Source: Actinotignum urinale DSM 15805
GTDB taxonomy: Bacteria; Actinomycetota; Actinomycetes; Actinomycetales; Actinomycetaceae
Reading direction: 5' to 3'
NCBI RefSeq assembly: GCF_000420445.1
Contig: NZ_ATUY01000006.1
Span: 62,001-126,000, forward strand
Length of the DNA stretch: 64,000 bases
Shown here: positions 47,885 to 57,044 of the stretch, piece after piece
How positions within the stretch are numbered: the stretch's first letter is position 1
Layout of the letters: every line of letters begins with the position of its first letter
Translations under genes and position numbers: made by a program
The notes under the pieces: generated by a model
What the model was told of the DNA's origin: nothing
The model's input: only the letters and a program-made list of their open reading frames with translations
Databases searched by the model: none

Positions 47885-49411
47885 CTAGTTTTGATTCTTG
47901 CGACGTGACACCACGGCAATCGTGACGCCACCAGCGACTAGACCAACACCAATGATGCTAAGTAGCAGGACTCCGCCAGCACCGGTAAGAGGAAGGTCTG
48001 GCCCGTCCTTCTTGGGGTTAACGACGGTTTTTTCCACCTTGTTTTGGGTGCCCGGCTTGATCTCAACATCGATTCCATCGGCGCTGGCACTGTAACCAGC
48101 TGGAACCTTGGTCTCGTAAACGCAGTAGTGCTTAGAGGGGTTGGTGAGCGGCCCGTTTGCAGAGTTAGCGATCCAAAGTCCAAGCGGGTTGGTCGGATTC
48201 ACGTTTGCCCACTGGACAACACCATTTGCGTCTGAGGTACCGGTTGCGACCTCGCCGGTGGCGGGCAGCGCGGGGCATGCACCGTTTTTGTAGTTATCAA
48301 ATACTTTGAACTGGGCGCCTGCGAGTTTGTGTGCAGGTGTCGAGTTGTCTGTCTTGTTGATGACTAGCTGACCCCAGTAGGTGTGAGGCGTGGTATCTCC
48401 AGGGATCTTGTTGCCGTTGAACTCTGAACCGTAACCGGGATTATCCGGGTTATCCGAAGGAGGGTTTTCAATATCGCCGGAGTCGGTTACTTTCGTCACC
48501 TTGGTCTTGAACTTCACGGTGATTGTCTTGCCTGCTGCGAGTTTACCCAGGCCAGTGTCCGTTAGCTTCCAGGTGAGGTTCTGGCCAGCCTGGACAAGCT
48601 TGTAGTCAGTGTCTAGGGTAAGCGCAGTACCGTCGTAGGAGACTTCGGTGGTTTTATCGTATTCGAGGCTATCTGGCAGGTGGTCCCAGATTGACGCAGA
48701 AGTGTATGTTTCACCGTCATTCAAAGCGGGAACAACCTGTGTGATGGTCCATTCAACTACGCTGCCAACCGTAACCTTGCCAGACTGATCGGCGTCTGCA
48801 TTGATTTCCTTCTTAGGAGCGTCGCCCTTCTGGTTCTTGGGGTAGGCGTGTACGTCGTAAATCCAGTTTTTCGTCTTGTGGGGCAGAGGGATGGATACGT
48901 AGAATGGCGCCGTCTTTGAAACAATGTTGGCAGGAGCATCGGTTTCCTGCACGTAGTAGAACCCAAGAGCTAGATTCGAGAACTTGGTTTCACCGTTGGT
49001 ACCCGTTTTCTGCGCGGTCCCAGTCGCGTTCACGAGGCAGAAGGTATTCTGTACTTCTGCAATGGTCTTCGGAGCGCTCTTTGGTAGATTGTTCCACGCC
49101 TCGTAGGTACTTAGATTAAGTGCTTTACAGGTACCTCCATCCGTTTTGCCAAGCTGCCAAATAGTAAACTCGGCTCCTTCTAGAGGATCTTTACCTGTGA
49201 TGGTCTGCTCTGTACCGTCACCGCGTTGGCCTTCAGCTCCAACGTATTTGTGGATGGTCAGCGAGCCCGATGTTGGGTGGCCGGGCTGATCAGGGCCGAC
49301 GGCGGGCGCGGCTTGCGCGATCGTTGCGCCACCGAGGAGGCCTGCGAAAGCGAGAGCAACAGCCCCGACACTCGCAACAACCTTCCCGAGGACTGTTCTT
49401 TTCGTGTTCAT
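47885..49411 (-). CDS. Major shaft pilin, LPxTG-anchored (SpaH/EbpB/FimA type)
   Basis: 508 residues from ATG 49411, with CGAAAGGAAA upstream; a longer frame to 49504 is not used. Signal peptide runs to about residue 34 (AQA-APA). Pilin motif WIYDVHAYPKN places the linking Lys near 192, the E-box is YYVQETDAPA near 160, and two or more isopeptide-type Ig domains follow. Sorting signal LPLTGAGG near 473, hydrophobic helix, RRKNQN tail. It polymerises into the pilus shaft through the downstream sortase. Middle gene of a three-gene operon like Actinomyces fimP. Confidence 0.93.
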   Translation of the reverse strand: MNTKRTVLGKVVASVGAVALAFAGLLGGATIAQAAPAVGPDQPGHPTSGSLTIHKYVGAEGQRGDGTEQTITGKDPLEGAEFTIWQLGKTDGGTCKALNLSTYEAWNNLPKSAPKTIAEVQNTFCLVNATGTAQKTGTNGETKFSNLALGFYYVQETDAPANIVSKTAPFYVSIPLPHKTKNWIYDVHAYPKNQKGDAPKKEINADADQSGKVTVGSVVEWTITQVVPALNDGETYTSASIWDHLPDSLEYDKTTEVSYDGTALTLDTDYKLVQAGQNLTWKLTDTGLGKLAAGKTITVKFKTKVTKVTDSGDIENPPSDNPDNPGYGSEFNGNKIPGDTTPHTYWGQLVINKTDNSTPAHKLAGAQFKVFDNYKNGACPALPATGEVATGTSDANGVVQWANVNPTNPLGLWIANSANGPLTNPSKHYCVYETKVPAGYSASADGIDVEIKPGTQNKVEKTVVNPKKDGPDLPLTGAGGVLLLSIIGVGLVAGGVTIAVVSRRKNQN

Positions 49412-49507
49412 TTTCCAGGGTTTCCTTTCGTGTGTTGACACTTTATAAATCTGTTGAAGTTTCTTATCTGATTGAAAATGCTTAGCGAGGTGGAAAGTAT
49501 GCACCGC

Positions 49508-51634
49508 TCACACCTCCTGTTTACGTCTGCGAATGCGAAGCGCTGTTACTGCCGTTATCCCGGCGGCGGTGAGCACAAAACCCATAAGTGTGTAGAAGTC
49601 CCTACTTATGCCACCGGTCAGTGGCAGCGTGGGTGGTTGCTTCTTCTTATTCACAAACGGTGTCTGAAACTCGTGTTTCAAATGGCTTGCGTCGATTTTG
49701 AAACTATGATTCGCGCCATCTAGTTCGTACCCTGCTGGGGCTTTTGTTTCGGACAGCACGTAGTCTCCCCACGCAAGCTCAGCTATTTCGAATCGACCTG
49801 CCGCCGGATTCTTGTCAAGGCCTGTGCATTCCTGTTGTGTCTGCGCCACGCAGTCTGTCACTGTCTTTTCCCCGCCCGGTCCGTCCAGTTTCCATTGTGA
49901 ACCGGCTAAATGCTGTGGATTAGGCTTAGATTCGTCAACCTTTGCCCATGTAACCTTGCCTTTTATCCGCGGGTTTACAAACGCTTTTCCGAATACGTAA
50001 TCAGGTACTCCGGGGCCCACGGTGAATGTACGCGAGTTGCTGTCTCCAGGAATCTGATAGCCCTGTGGCGCCTTGGTTTCGGAGAGCTTATATTCCCCGA
50101 AGTTCAGATTCTCAACTTTGAATTTACCTGCTACTGGGTCTTTATCGGGACCGTTGCACTCCTGTGCACTATCTGCCACACAGTCTGTGACATCCAAGTT
50201 TGTTTTGAATGGTCCGGTGATTTTCCACTGGCTTCCAGAAACCGGTTGCGCGGGAGTCGAATCATCCACTTTTGACCAAGCTACGCTTGCTTTACGTGGC
50301 GTGTTAGTTAAAGTGCACTTAATATTTGCAACCACGTTTTCACGTTCTCCAGTGCCAGGCTTGGTCACGCTGACGCTTTCTGGAACAGTGATGAACCAGT
50401 CGTCTTTCGCTTCTTTGTTCGCTATATATTCTTTCCCGTTTTGGTCGGTGCAGCTGAGGCTGGAGTTAAACATGTCGAGGGAAACTTGCCCAGCGTCATT
50501 CGGTTTAGGTTGATGAACAATGCTTTCAGAAATCTTGTATGTGGCTTTACCTACAACAACGGTTGCTACTTGCCCTCCAACAACGTCTTGTTCACCAGTG
50601 GTGGTTACTGGAACCGTGTATTCGTCTAAGCTTCCGTTGGACTTTTTGTAATCCACTGAAAGTTTGAACTGCTCATCTGAAATTCGCGGACCTTTCAAAA
50701 CCTTCTTCACACCTAGCGTGGGAGGTGTAACACAGGAACCAAGGTCAGTCTCACTATTTTGCTGCTGGAGCCTCTGGCCAAAAGGAGTCATCGTATTTGT
50801 TGTTGCGTTAAACGTGTAGTGTTGGAAAAAATGGGAAATCCACAGCAAACCATTTGCATTAAATGACGCACCAACAACGTTGGCAGTACCGTCAAACCGG
50901 TTCCGTACAACAGTATCGCTTCTAATTTCGCCCCCGTTAAGACTCTCCAACCGTTCTTTACTCACGGTCCACAAATCCGCTCCAAGCGGATGGCCACTTA
51001 GAATATGGAGGTTGCCGAGGATGTCAAAAGAGAGATCACCATTGAGTATAAATTTATTTATATACTCCAAGTTACCGCTACGTCGCAGTTCTGTTTGAGG
51101 ATGTATCAATCCAACGTATTTGATGGTGCCGTTTTCAAGCTTGAAGAGCCTAAAAGCAATTGGGATCTCTCTCTGGCCCTGCCGTACTTCCACTGAGCTC
51201 TCGGTGAACTGACCAAAATAATAAGTTCCGGTTAGGGGATCCACCCCACCCGCAACCCAGGATTCCCCGTGTTTGGCCGGAAGAGTAGCAACATACTCCC
51301 ACGGCGCAGTAGCGATAGGGGCTCGTTTTCGAATCTCGATCCAAATGTTCGATTCCGGGCCCCATGTCCAGTACCCATTGATCCATTGCTTGTTATTCCC
51401 GTATATAGCGAGTGCGTAGGCAGTACCATCGGGTGCGATTCCTAGAGCGTTAGCTTGAATCAACTGCCCCTGGTTATTGTTAGACTGAGCCGGGAATTTG
51501 GGAAAAGCTGGAAGAGGATCACCAGGAATGTTCACGTTCGGGTCGCTACGTGCCCGTACGGTACCTAACTCATCAATTGAGTAGTATCGGCCTGGCTGGC
51601 AGTAACTTGGGGAAGCGGTATTCTCCGCCGCCAC
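49508..51634 (-). CDS. Pilus tip/minor adhesin, LPxTG-anchored (3' part, frame-separated from its signal peptide)
   Basis: 708 residues from a GTG at 51634, but the true protein begins at 51887 in another frame (see next entries). The N-terminal ~330 residues look beta-rich (repeated ANALGIAPDGTAYALA and DILGNLHILSGH segments, propeller-like) and could bind host ligands. Then two SpaA-type prealbumin-like repeats, each with a VxWxKVD start, paired Cys (TDCVA..QEC) and an E-box (YKLSETKAPQGY, YVLSETKAPAGY). LPLTG sorting signal, membrane helix and RRRKQEV tail at the end. Size, order before the shaft gene and Cys content fit a FimQ-like tip. Without the signal peptide this frame alone would not be exported. 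Confidence 0.85.
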   Translation of the reverse strand: MAAENTASPSYCQPGRYYSIDELGTVRARSDPNVNIPGDPLPAFPKFPAQSNNNQGQLIQANALGIAPDGTAYALAIYGNNKQWINGYWTWGPESNIWIEIRKRAPIATAPWEYVATLPAKHGESWVAGGVDPLTGTYYFGQFTESSVEVRQGQREIPIAFRLFKLENGTIKYVGLIHPQTELRRSGNLEYINKFILNGDLSFDILGNLHILSGHPLGADLWTVSKERLESLNGGEIRSDTVVRNRFDGTANVVGASFNANGLLWISHFFQHYTFNATTNTMTPFGQRLQQQNSETDLGSCVTPPTLGVKKVLKGPRISDEQFKLSVDYKKSNGSLDEYTVPVTTTGEQDVVGGQVATVVVGKATYKISESIVHQPKPNDAGQVSLDMFNSSLSCTDQNGKEYIANKEAKDDWFITVPESVSVTKPGTGERENVVANIKCTLTNTPRKASVAWSKVDDSTPAQPVSGSQWKITGPFKTNLDVTDCVADSAQECNGPDKDPVAGKFKVENLNFGEYKLSETKAPQGYQIPGDSNSRTFTVGPGVPDYVFGKAFVNPRIKGKVTWAKVDESKPNPQHLAGSQWKLDGPGGEKTVTDCVAQTQQECTGLDKNPAAGRFEIAELAWGDYVLSETKAPAGYELDGANHSFKIDASHLKHEFQTPFVNKKKQPPTLPLTGGISRDFYTLMGFVLTAAGITAVTALRIRRRKQEV

Positions 51635-51887
51635 CGGTTGGGGGGGGGGAGACAGATTCAGAACTTAGCTCATTAGTACCTAGCTTTTCCGATTCTTGAA
51701 CCACTGTTTCAGATGCGCCATTTTGAGGTTGCGAAGAAAAACCTGATTGCTCTTCCGTTCCGGCTGCACCGGTCACAGCAAGTATCACTATTAAAAGCGA
51801 GGCGCTTACCCCTCTTAGAAGCCACCCTTGCCAATTTGAAGGTAAGATGAAGGCGAGCTTCGAGCTGTGTTTCATATTCGTGTCCAA
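51573..51887 (-). CDS. 5' part of the pilus tip gene (signal peptide), out of frame with the body
   Basis: 104 codons from ATG 51887 (an internal ATG at 51875 is also usable). Basic start, hydrophobic segment LLRGVSASLLIVILAVTGAAG and a probable cleavage site, then a Ser/Glu/Asn-rich linker ending SVSPPPTGGGGE. The linker runs into a ten-base C tract, after which this frame closes ~30 codons later. Removing one C joins it to the adhesin body as SVSPPQPVAAENTASPS, giving one ~790-residue surface protein. As it stands the product is a truncated secreted peptide. Confidence 0.8.
   Translation of the reverse strand: MDTNMKHSSKLAFILPSNWQGWLLRGVSASLLIVILAVTGAAGTEEQSGFSSQPQNGASETVVQESEKLGTNELSSESVSPPPTGGGGEYRFPKLLPARPILLN
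51640..51649 (-). repeat. C10 phase-variation tract inside the pilus tip gene
   Basis: Ten G on the plus strand, ten C in the coding strand. The upstream frame is 2 mod 3 and the downstream frame 1 mod 3, so nine or twelve C would fuse them. This is the classical slipped-strand mispairing arrangement; a sequencing error in the run is the alternative. Confidence 0.85.
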
Positions 51888-52189
51888 TACTGTCCGATGG
51901 GGGTCGGGGGTTTAGAACCCCCTGGTGATGATGGGTCAAACCGTATGAGGCTGAGCAGTGATCACCAAGATGTGTAGGACATAATGCCCATCTAAAAAAT
52001 ATAATAAGCGAACTAAGCATCTCCACGCAAGGTAGACCGGGAACCTGTGCTAATGCCCACTTTGTGTGTCTTTTAGTGTTTTGGCTGGTGGCGCCTTGTA
52101 ATTTGGGGTTCGGTTAGCTTTTTAGGCTTATTTTGTGAGCATACCCACATTTGCTGGAAGTGTGTTGAGGAGCGGGTTTTGCTTGGTTT

Positions 52190-52641
52190 ATGGCTCGTAA
52201 ACCAAGCAAACAATGGGTAGGGCTAGTGCAAGCCTTCCATAACCAACGGGGAAAATGGTTAAACCATAAAACCTACAAAACCCAGGTACCCCCAAACCAA
52301 ATACCCTTATGGCTTCGCCCTAACCAGCAATGGTGGTACACCCACCAAAAAGCCCGCGGAGCCTACAACCTACTCGCCAAACAAACCAGGAAAGCAACCC
52401 TGTTCACCTTCCTAGACCCGACCCTAAACAAACAAGCCACCATCACGCTACCGCCACCACCAACGAGCTAGAAGGCGCTATAAACGCCGCCAACACCACA
52501 ACCCTGAATGATCTGGCAGGGGAACCGGTGAGCGAGTTTCACCCCGCACAATGGAGCGCACTCATCGACCACGCCATCGTAGACGAGGATACGATCCGGT
52601 TCATTTTCAGAACCGGGAAAGAAATAACGGTGGGGCTTTGA
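52190..52641 (+). pseudogene. Mobile-element remnant (IS1249-type transposase and recombinase-like fragments)
   Basis: Two overlapping frames. 52190-52471 gives WLNHKTYKTQVP, then NQQWWYTHQKARGAYNLLAKQ and FTFLDPTLNKQ, which resembles the C-terminal third of IS1249-like transposases. After a frame change near 52450 it continues TNELEGAINAANTTTLND, the matching next segment, then runs into SEFHPAQWSALIDHAIV and IRFIFRTGKEITV, which looks like a serine-recombinase C-terminus. Start of the transposase is missing. It sits between the pilus operon and the YtrA-controlled ABC genes. The 302 bp before it contain the pilus promoter region but no clear inverted terminal repeat. Confidence 0.55.
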
Positions 52642-52689
52642 AAAGAACGCAGGGCGCTAACATTGGATGCAAAATCGGGCTCTACTAAC

Positions 52690-53319
52690 TTAGAATTCTT
52701 TGCCTGCCATGATCTTTCGACTTATCCATAGGGATACTGCGGTAAGTACGATCGTCACGGTCAGTAGTATTCCTGCGTTTGTGAGTGGGGGTAGGGTTAT
52801 GGCTTTTGCTACCCATTGGAAGATTGCTTGTTTGTTGGAACCAACAAAGGACGATCCGGCGAATACCACGATGAATACGGCGACCAGAAAAAGCTTGGCT
52901 TTTTCTGGACCGAATTTGTAAAACAGCGGTAGCTGAATAATGGTTAAAAGCAGGGTGACCGCAAAGGCGAAACTGGCCACCAAAACGGTATTTTTCCAAG
53001 GCATCTCAACCATTAAATAGGCAAGAACACCTGTAACCGCGAAAGCCACTATCCCAAGAGCGAGTGTAATCAGAAAATTTAAATTAACGAGCTCGTTTCT
53101 ACTGATAGGTCCGGCAAGAATCGTTCGGTTCACCTTGGATTCAGCATCACGAGCAAAGGTGGCCGTAAAATAAAGCATCCCAATCATGCCAAAAATAAAC
53201 GGAAAGATGATCAACTGGTTTGCATAAATCCCCACAGCGCTGATCGCAACGAGCACCAGAGCTAGAACAGCTATATATGTACGATTGGCAATAAGGTCTT
53301 TATAAAATGCAGCTCTCAC
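52690..53319 (-). CDS. ABC-2 type permease
   Basis: 209 residues, six hydrophobic helices, starting with a short RAAFYKDLIANRTY typical of ABC-2 permeases (PmtB/YhfC-like). DAESKVNRTILAGPISRNEL is the usual cytoplasmic loop after TM2. It overlaps the ATPase gene by 4 bp (ATGA), so the pair is translationally coupled. Likely exports a peptide, lantibiotic-like toxin or lipid; no substrate evidence. Confidence 0.85.
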   Translation of the reverse strand: MRAAFYKDLIANRTYIAVLALVLVAISAVGIYANQLIIFPFIFGMIGMLYFTATFARDAESKVNRTILAGPISRNELVNLNFLITLALGIVAFAVTGVLAYLMVEMPWKNTVLVASFAFAVTLLLTIIQLPLFYKFGPEKAKLFLVAVFIVVFAGSSFVGSNKQAIFQWVAKAITLPPLTNAGILLTVTIVLTAVSLWISRKIMAGKEF

Positions 53320-54161
53320 TGATCTTCTCCTTTAATCGTGTAGACCATGATGTCCTCAATCGTGGGTCTACCAGCTTGCACACCAGCAGGAACTGCCCCG
53401 GTGCGGACGATTACTTCTTGACCAAAATCATGACGGCGACGCCCTAACACTTGCGTGGAATCAAGCTGGTTTGCCTGCTCATTGGTCAACGCTACGATTC
53501 GCCAAGAATCTAAGAGCTCGTCTTTTTGTTCCATGAACTTCAACTTGCCCTCACGGATGAAAGCAACGTAGTCGGCGGCTTTTTCAATATCGGAAACGAT
53601 GTGGGAGGAAAATAGAATCGAGTGGGTCGGATCTTCGATAAATTCGAGCATAATATCAAGCACCTGATCACGAATCACCGGATCTAAACCACTGGTGGCC
53701 TCATCAAAAATCAGTAAATCTGCTGCATGGGAAAGTGCCATCGCTAGTCCCAGCTTCATCCGCATACCGCGAGAGAGTTCACCAACTCGCTTAGACGAAG
53801 TAAGACGAAAACGCTGCTGGTAACTAGCGTATGTTTGCGCATCCCAACTCTTGTACAGGCGCTTGCCGAACTCGCCAGCATTCTTAACAGTAAAACTATC
53901 TGGCAGGCTAATATCGTCAAATACTACCCCCACTCGTTCATGCGCTTGTGGGTGATCTGCACCTGCAGGCTGCCCCAACAGGTTTATTGTCCCGGCATCG
54001 GGGTGAGCAAGACCTAAAATCAAACGCAGCGTAGTGGATTTACCGGCACCGTTCTCGCCCACGAAACCCACGATTGCCCCCTGGGGAACTTCAAGGTTAA
54101 GCGGACCGAGCGTGAATCCCGGATACTTTTTCACTAGTCCGTTGGTTTCAATCACATTCAT
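53316..54161 (-). CDS. ABC transporter ATP-binding protein
   Basis: 281 residues from ATG 54161 with GGGAGG upstream. Walker A GENGAGKSTT, signature LSRGMRMKLGLAMAL, Walker B LLIFDEATSGLDP, H-loop SSHIVSD. The MRMKL signature region is typical of the YtrB/PmtA/bacitracin-type export group. C-terminal ~70 residues form an accessory domain. Middle gene of a regulator-ATPase-permease operon. Confidence 0.92.
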   Translation of the reverse strand: MNVIETNGLVKKYPGFTLGPLNLEVPQGAIVGFVGENGAGKSTTLRLILGLAHPDAGTINLLGQPAGADHPQAHERVGVVFDDISLPDSFTVKNAGEFGKRLYKSWDAQTYASYQQRFRLTSSKRVGELSRGMRMKLGLAMALSHAADLLIFDEATSGLDPVIRDQVLDIMLEFIEDPTHSILFSSHIVSDIEKAADYVAFIREGKLKFMEQKDELLDSWRIVALTNEQANQLDSTQVLGRRRHDFGQEVIVRTGAVPAGVQAGRPTIEDIMVYTIKGEDQ

Positions 54162-54537
54162 CGGATCCTCCCAATAAATCAATCAGCTCTTTCAGATCAG
54201 AAACAGACAAGCCAGCAACCCGAGCCGAGGCGAGGGCGGATTTCAAATAGTCCTCGACTTTTTTACGCTGCTCTTCCTTGAGCAATTCAGTGTTTTTAGA
54301 AGCAACAAAGCTACCTCGCCCCTGTACGGAATCAATGAAACCCTCTAGCTCTAGCTCGTCATAGGCACGCTTAGTAGTAATCACTGACACGCGAAGCTGT
54401 GATGCCAAACGCCGGATCGACGGCAGCTTGTCGCCGGGCGCTACCTGATCGTTGATTATTGCCGCCTTGAGCTGATTCTTAATCTGAGCGTAAATCGGAT
54501 CAGAACTTGCATTACTAACGATGATATCCACGAACAC
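54148..54537 (-). CDS. GntR-family regulator, YtrA subfamily
   Basis: 129 residues from a GTG at 54537 with AGGAGGTG five bases before. The N-terminal winged helix is intact: DPIYAQIKNQLKAAI, GDKLPSIRRLASQLRVS, TTKRAYDELELEGFI, GRGSFVA. The short (~50-residue) C-terminal domain marks the YtrA group, whose members repress an adjacent ABC transporter until cell-envelope stress. It overlaps the ATPase gene by 14 bp. A nested palindrome in front of it is a good autoregulatory site. Confidence 0.92.
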   Translation of the reverse strand: MFVDIIVSNASSDPIYAQIKNQLKAAIINDQVAPGDKLPSIRRLASQLRVSVITTKRAYDELELEGFIDSVQGRGSFVASKNTELLKEEQRKKVEDYLKSALASARVAGLSVSDLKELIDLLGGSDECD

Positions 54538-54539
54538 CT

Positions 54540-54570
54540 CCTAGTGTTTATAGTGTACATGAACACTAGG
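54540..54570 (-). promoter_or_regulatory. Nested palindromic operator of the YtrA-type operon
   Basis: CCTAGTGTT (54540-54548) and AACACTAGG (54562-54570) enclose TAGTGT (54551-54556) and ACACTA (54563-54568). It overlaps the expected minus-strand promoter and ribosome site. Half-site and position fit YtrA-family operators. Confidence 0.65.
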
Positions 54571-54770
54571 ATGAATTAAGTAGAACACTCCACATTCAGA
54601 GAAACATTTCAAACGCCATTGCGCTCAACAGGAAAAAGGCAGGGTCAGTAGTATTTCCGCAAGTCAGAGCTAACGCGCTATACACTCGCTAACGCAAGCG
54701 ATTTTCTTGACCCCCTTGGGGCGTACGCACTAACGCAAACGCCTACTTATCATTTTCGACGTCATAGTGG

Positions 54771-54841
54771 AGCGGATGACGGGAGTCGAACCCGCCTCTA
54801 CAGCTTGGGAAGCTGTCGTTCTACCGATGAACTACATCCGC
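54771..54841 (-). tRNA. tRNA-Gly (anticodon TCC)
   Basis: 71-nt cloverleaf. GCGGATG pairs with CATCCGC plus discriminator T; the anticodon stem is ACAGC/GCTGT with loop TTCCCAA. The T arm holds GGTTCGACTCC. No CCA encoded. Confidence 0.96.
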
Positions 54842-55006
54842 GTAAATTGCCCTCCACGCCCCGCGGAAAGCGAGAGGCAAAAGCAACTAAAAGCCAATTG
54901 TAGCGCGGAAGCCGTCGTCGCGCAAAAACGCCCACCGCAGACGCAATGTTGCTCAACGTAGGCGCGACGCGCGAGGAAAAGAAGTCGCATCTTGATAGAG
55001 ACCAAG

Positions 55007-55096
55007 ACGGCCACCACGAAAGCGCTGGGCGCGAACCGGTGGGCAGAGTGGAGCTTTGGAGGGGATTTACGGCCACCACGAAAGCGCTGGGCGCGA
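55007..55096 (+). repeat. 28-bp direct repeats upstream of dcd
   Basis: The 28-mer beginning ACGGCCACCACGAAAG occurs at 55007-55034 and 55069-55096, 62 bp apart; a shorter diverged copy (CACGAAAGCGTGGCGCGCGA) lies near 55139. They lie in the 370-bp gap between tRNA-Gly and dcd, which otherwise shows no gene. Confidence 0.85.
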
Positions 55097-55211
55097 GGGA
55101 AGAACCATATAGCCAGGACGGTGAAGATGTGATTACTCACGAAAGCGTGGCGCGCGAGGGAAGAACTGAAATAAGTGGCAGTTCCGGGCGCGGCATGGAA
55201 GAATATATGTC

Positions 55212-55811
55212 GTGCTACTTTCAGATTCAGACATTCGCGCATATGTTGCCACCGGAAAAATTCAGCTGGATCCGTGGGATCCCGCAATGGTACAGCCCTC
55301 GTCGATCGACATCCACCTGGACCGTTTTTTCCGCCTCTTCGATAACCACAAATATTCCGTGATTGACCCCGCCACCGCGCAACCCGGGCTCACGCGCCTC
55401 ATCGAAGTTCCCGCCGACGGCGATTTCGTACTCCACCCCGGAGAATTCGTGCTCGGCTCCACATACGAAGTGGTCACGTTAGGCAACGACGTTGCCGCGC
55501 GCCTGGAAGGTAAATCCTCGCTGGGGCGCCTCGGCCTCCTCACCCACTCCACCGCAGGTTTCATTGACCCCGGCTTCTCCGGCCACGTCACCCTGGAGCT
55601 TTCCAACACGGCAACGATGCCGATTCGCCTCTATCCGGGCATGAAAGTTGGGCAGTTCTGCTTCTTCCAGCTGTCCTCCGTCGCCGAAAACCCCTACGGG
55701 CAGGGTGCCGAAGGTTCGCGTTATCAGGGTCAGCGTGGCCCCACGGAATCGCGTTCGCACCTTAATTTCCACCGCGTGAACGTGGGAAACGAACCCCTCA
55801 CGCAACAATAA
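55212..55811 (+). CDS. dcd: dCTP deaminase
   Basis: Turns dCTP to dUTP for dTMP synthesis. 199 residues from a GTG at 55212. [34 protein letters not shown] and [20 protein letters not shown] (with the catalytic Glu of RLEGKSSL) are all present, as is the GQFCFFQL and [12 protein letters not shown] tail. The bifunctional dCTP deaminase/dUTPase found in some actinobacteria cannot be excluded. A phosphoribosyltransferase gene follows after 28 bp. Confidence 0.95.
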   Translation: MLLSDSDIRAYVATGKIQLDPWDPAMVQPSSIDIHLDRFFRLFDNHKYSVIDPATAQPGLTRLIEVPADGDFVLHPGEFVLGSTYEVVTLGNDVAARLEGKSSLGRLGLLTHSTAGFIDPGFSGHVTLELSNTATMPIRLYPGMKVGQFCFFQLSSVAENPYGQGAEGSRYQGQRGPTESRSHLNFHRVNVGNEPLTQQ

Positions 55812-55839
55812 CCCCATCTGTCTCGCCTCAAGGAAAATA

Positions 55840-56394
55840 ATGGTCACACAGCACGATGAAAACGAACCCGAAACACAAGAACGAGAAATCCTCACCTGGC
55901 AAGATTTCGGCGACTCCATGCGCAACCTAGCGCAGGAAATCGCAAATTCCGGTTGGATGCCGGACGTGGTTGTCGCTCTGGCGCGTGGCGGGCTTCTCCC
56001 CGCCGGTGCCCTCGCCTACGCCCTCGGCATCAAAGCCATGGGCACCATGAACATCGAATTCTACACCGACATTTCCGAAACGCTCCCCGACCCCATCCTC
56101 ATCCCACCTCTCATGGATCTCTCGGCGCTGAGGGGTAAACGTGTCCTTATTGTCGACGACGTAGCAGATTCCGGTAAAACGCTCAAACTTGTGAGTGACA
56201 TTATCCAAACAAAAGGCCTGCCTTCCGGAACGCACGGCGTTGACGGGCAATACGTCCAGGTTGATGAGGTTCGCACGGCGTGCATTTTTGTGAAGTCACG
56301 TTCTGTGATTGTCCCGGATTATGTGTGCAAACATACCGATTTGTGGATTAATTTCCCGTGGTCGGATAAACCGCCGGTGACTGCTGATAATTAG
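55840..56394 (+). CDS. Purine-type phosphoribosyltransferase (Gpt-like)
   Basis: 184 residues. The PRPP loop is VLIVDDVADSGKTL. The N-terminal TWQDFGDSMRNLA, VVALARGGLLPAGALAYAL and C-terminal DLWINFPWS match actinobacterial PRTases that accept hypoxanthine, guanine or xanthine. It probably converts bases freed by the nucleoside hydrolases and adenine deaminases to nucleotides. Likely co-transcribed with dcd (28-bp gap). Substrate is not certain. Confidence 0.8.
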   Translation: MVTQHDENEPETQEREILTWQDFGDSMRNLAQEIANSGWMPDVVVALARGGLLPAGALAYALGIKAMGTMNIEFYTDISETLPDPILIPPLMDLSALRGKRVLIVDDVADSGKTLKLVSDIIQTKGLPSGTHGVDGQYVQVDEVRTACIFVKSRSVIVPDYVCKHTDLWINFPWSDKPPVTADN

Positions 56395-56554
56395 GTGTCT
56401 CACGTGAAGTCGTAAAAATACGCGCTTTCGTGAGCGTGCGGTAGTAAATTTTTTTGAATAAAACCGCGTGGCTACAAAACCATACGGTTGCGTACCCAAA
56501 AAACTACGTCGCCGTTCGGCTACGAAAACGCAAAATCGTAAAAATATTAGTGAC

Positions 56555-56615
56555 GTGTGGTGCCCCGTGTTTTTCTGCGAGGCACCATTTTTTCTGCGAG
56601 GCACCACACTTTTAA
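56555..56615. terminator. Hairpin with alternative pairings between convergent genes
   Basis: GTGTGGTGCC (56555-56564) can pair with GGCACCACAC (56600-56609) or, for six bases, with GGCACC at 56581; TTTTTCTGCGAGGCACCA is duplicated within it. ACTTTTAAC follows. Likely bidirectional terminator for the phosphoribosyltransferase gene and DUF488 gene. Confidence 0.6.
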
Positions 56616-56629
56616 CACCTTTTCACACC

Positions 56630-57016
56630 TTAGGCGGGGCACACCTTTTCAGTTTCCGCTGTTCCATCCCGCAACACCTGGTACAACACCTGAGCTGCTG
56701 AAATCTGCACCTTTTTCGTCGCAGTAATAAGGGTAAGATCCCCGTCCCGCAACACATCACGTAATTGTTGTAAGGCGTGGCGGTGGGTTTCGTCGTCTAA
56801 TTCTTTGAGGTAACGAGCGCGGAATTCTTCCCATCGTTCTTCTTTGTGCCCGTACCATTTGCGCAACTCGGTGGTCGGCGCGACGTCTTTCGCCCACCAA
56901 TTCACATGTGCTTTTTCTTTCGAGACGCCTCGTGGCCATATGCGATCGACGAGAACGCGGTAGCCATCATTGTTGCTCGCTACGTCATATGCTCGCTTGA
57001 TGTGAACCTGCCCCAT
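56630..57016 (-). CDS. DUF488 family protein (YeaO-like)
   Basis: 128 residues. VHIKRAYDVASNNDGYRVLVDRIWPRG (in two pieces) with the DRIWPRGVSKE motif, then ELRKWYGHKEERWEEFRARY and TLITATKK are the signatures of the YeaO branch of DUF488. Function is unproven; members are small cytoplasmic proteins with a conserved Cys/Arg region. Strong GGAGG-type leader. Confidence 0.92.
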   Translation of the reverse strand: MGQVHIKRAYDVASNNDGYRVLVDRIWPRGVSKEKAHVNWWAKDVAPTTELRKWYGHKEERWEEFRARYLKELDDETHRHALQQLRDVLRDGDLTLITATKKVQISAAQVLYQVLRDGTAETEKVCPA

Positions 57017-57044
57017 CGGAACCTCCTATTATTTCAAATTGCGC

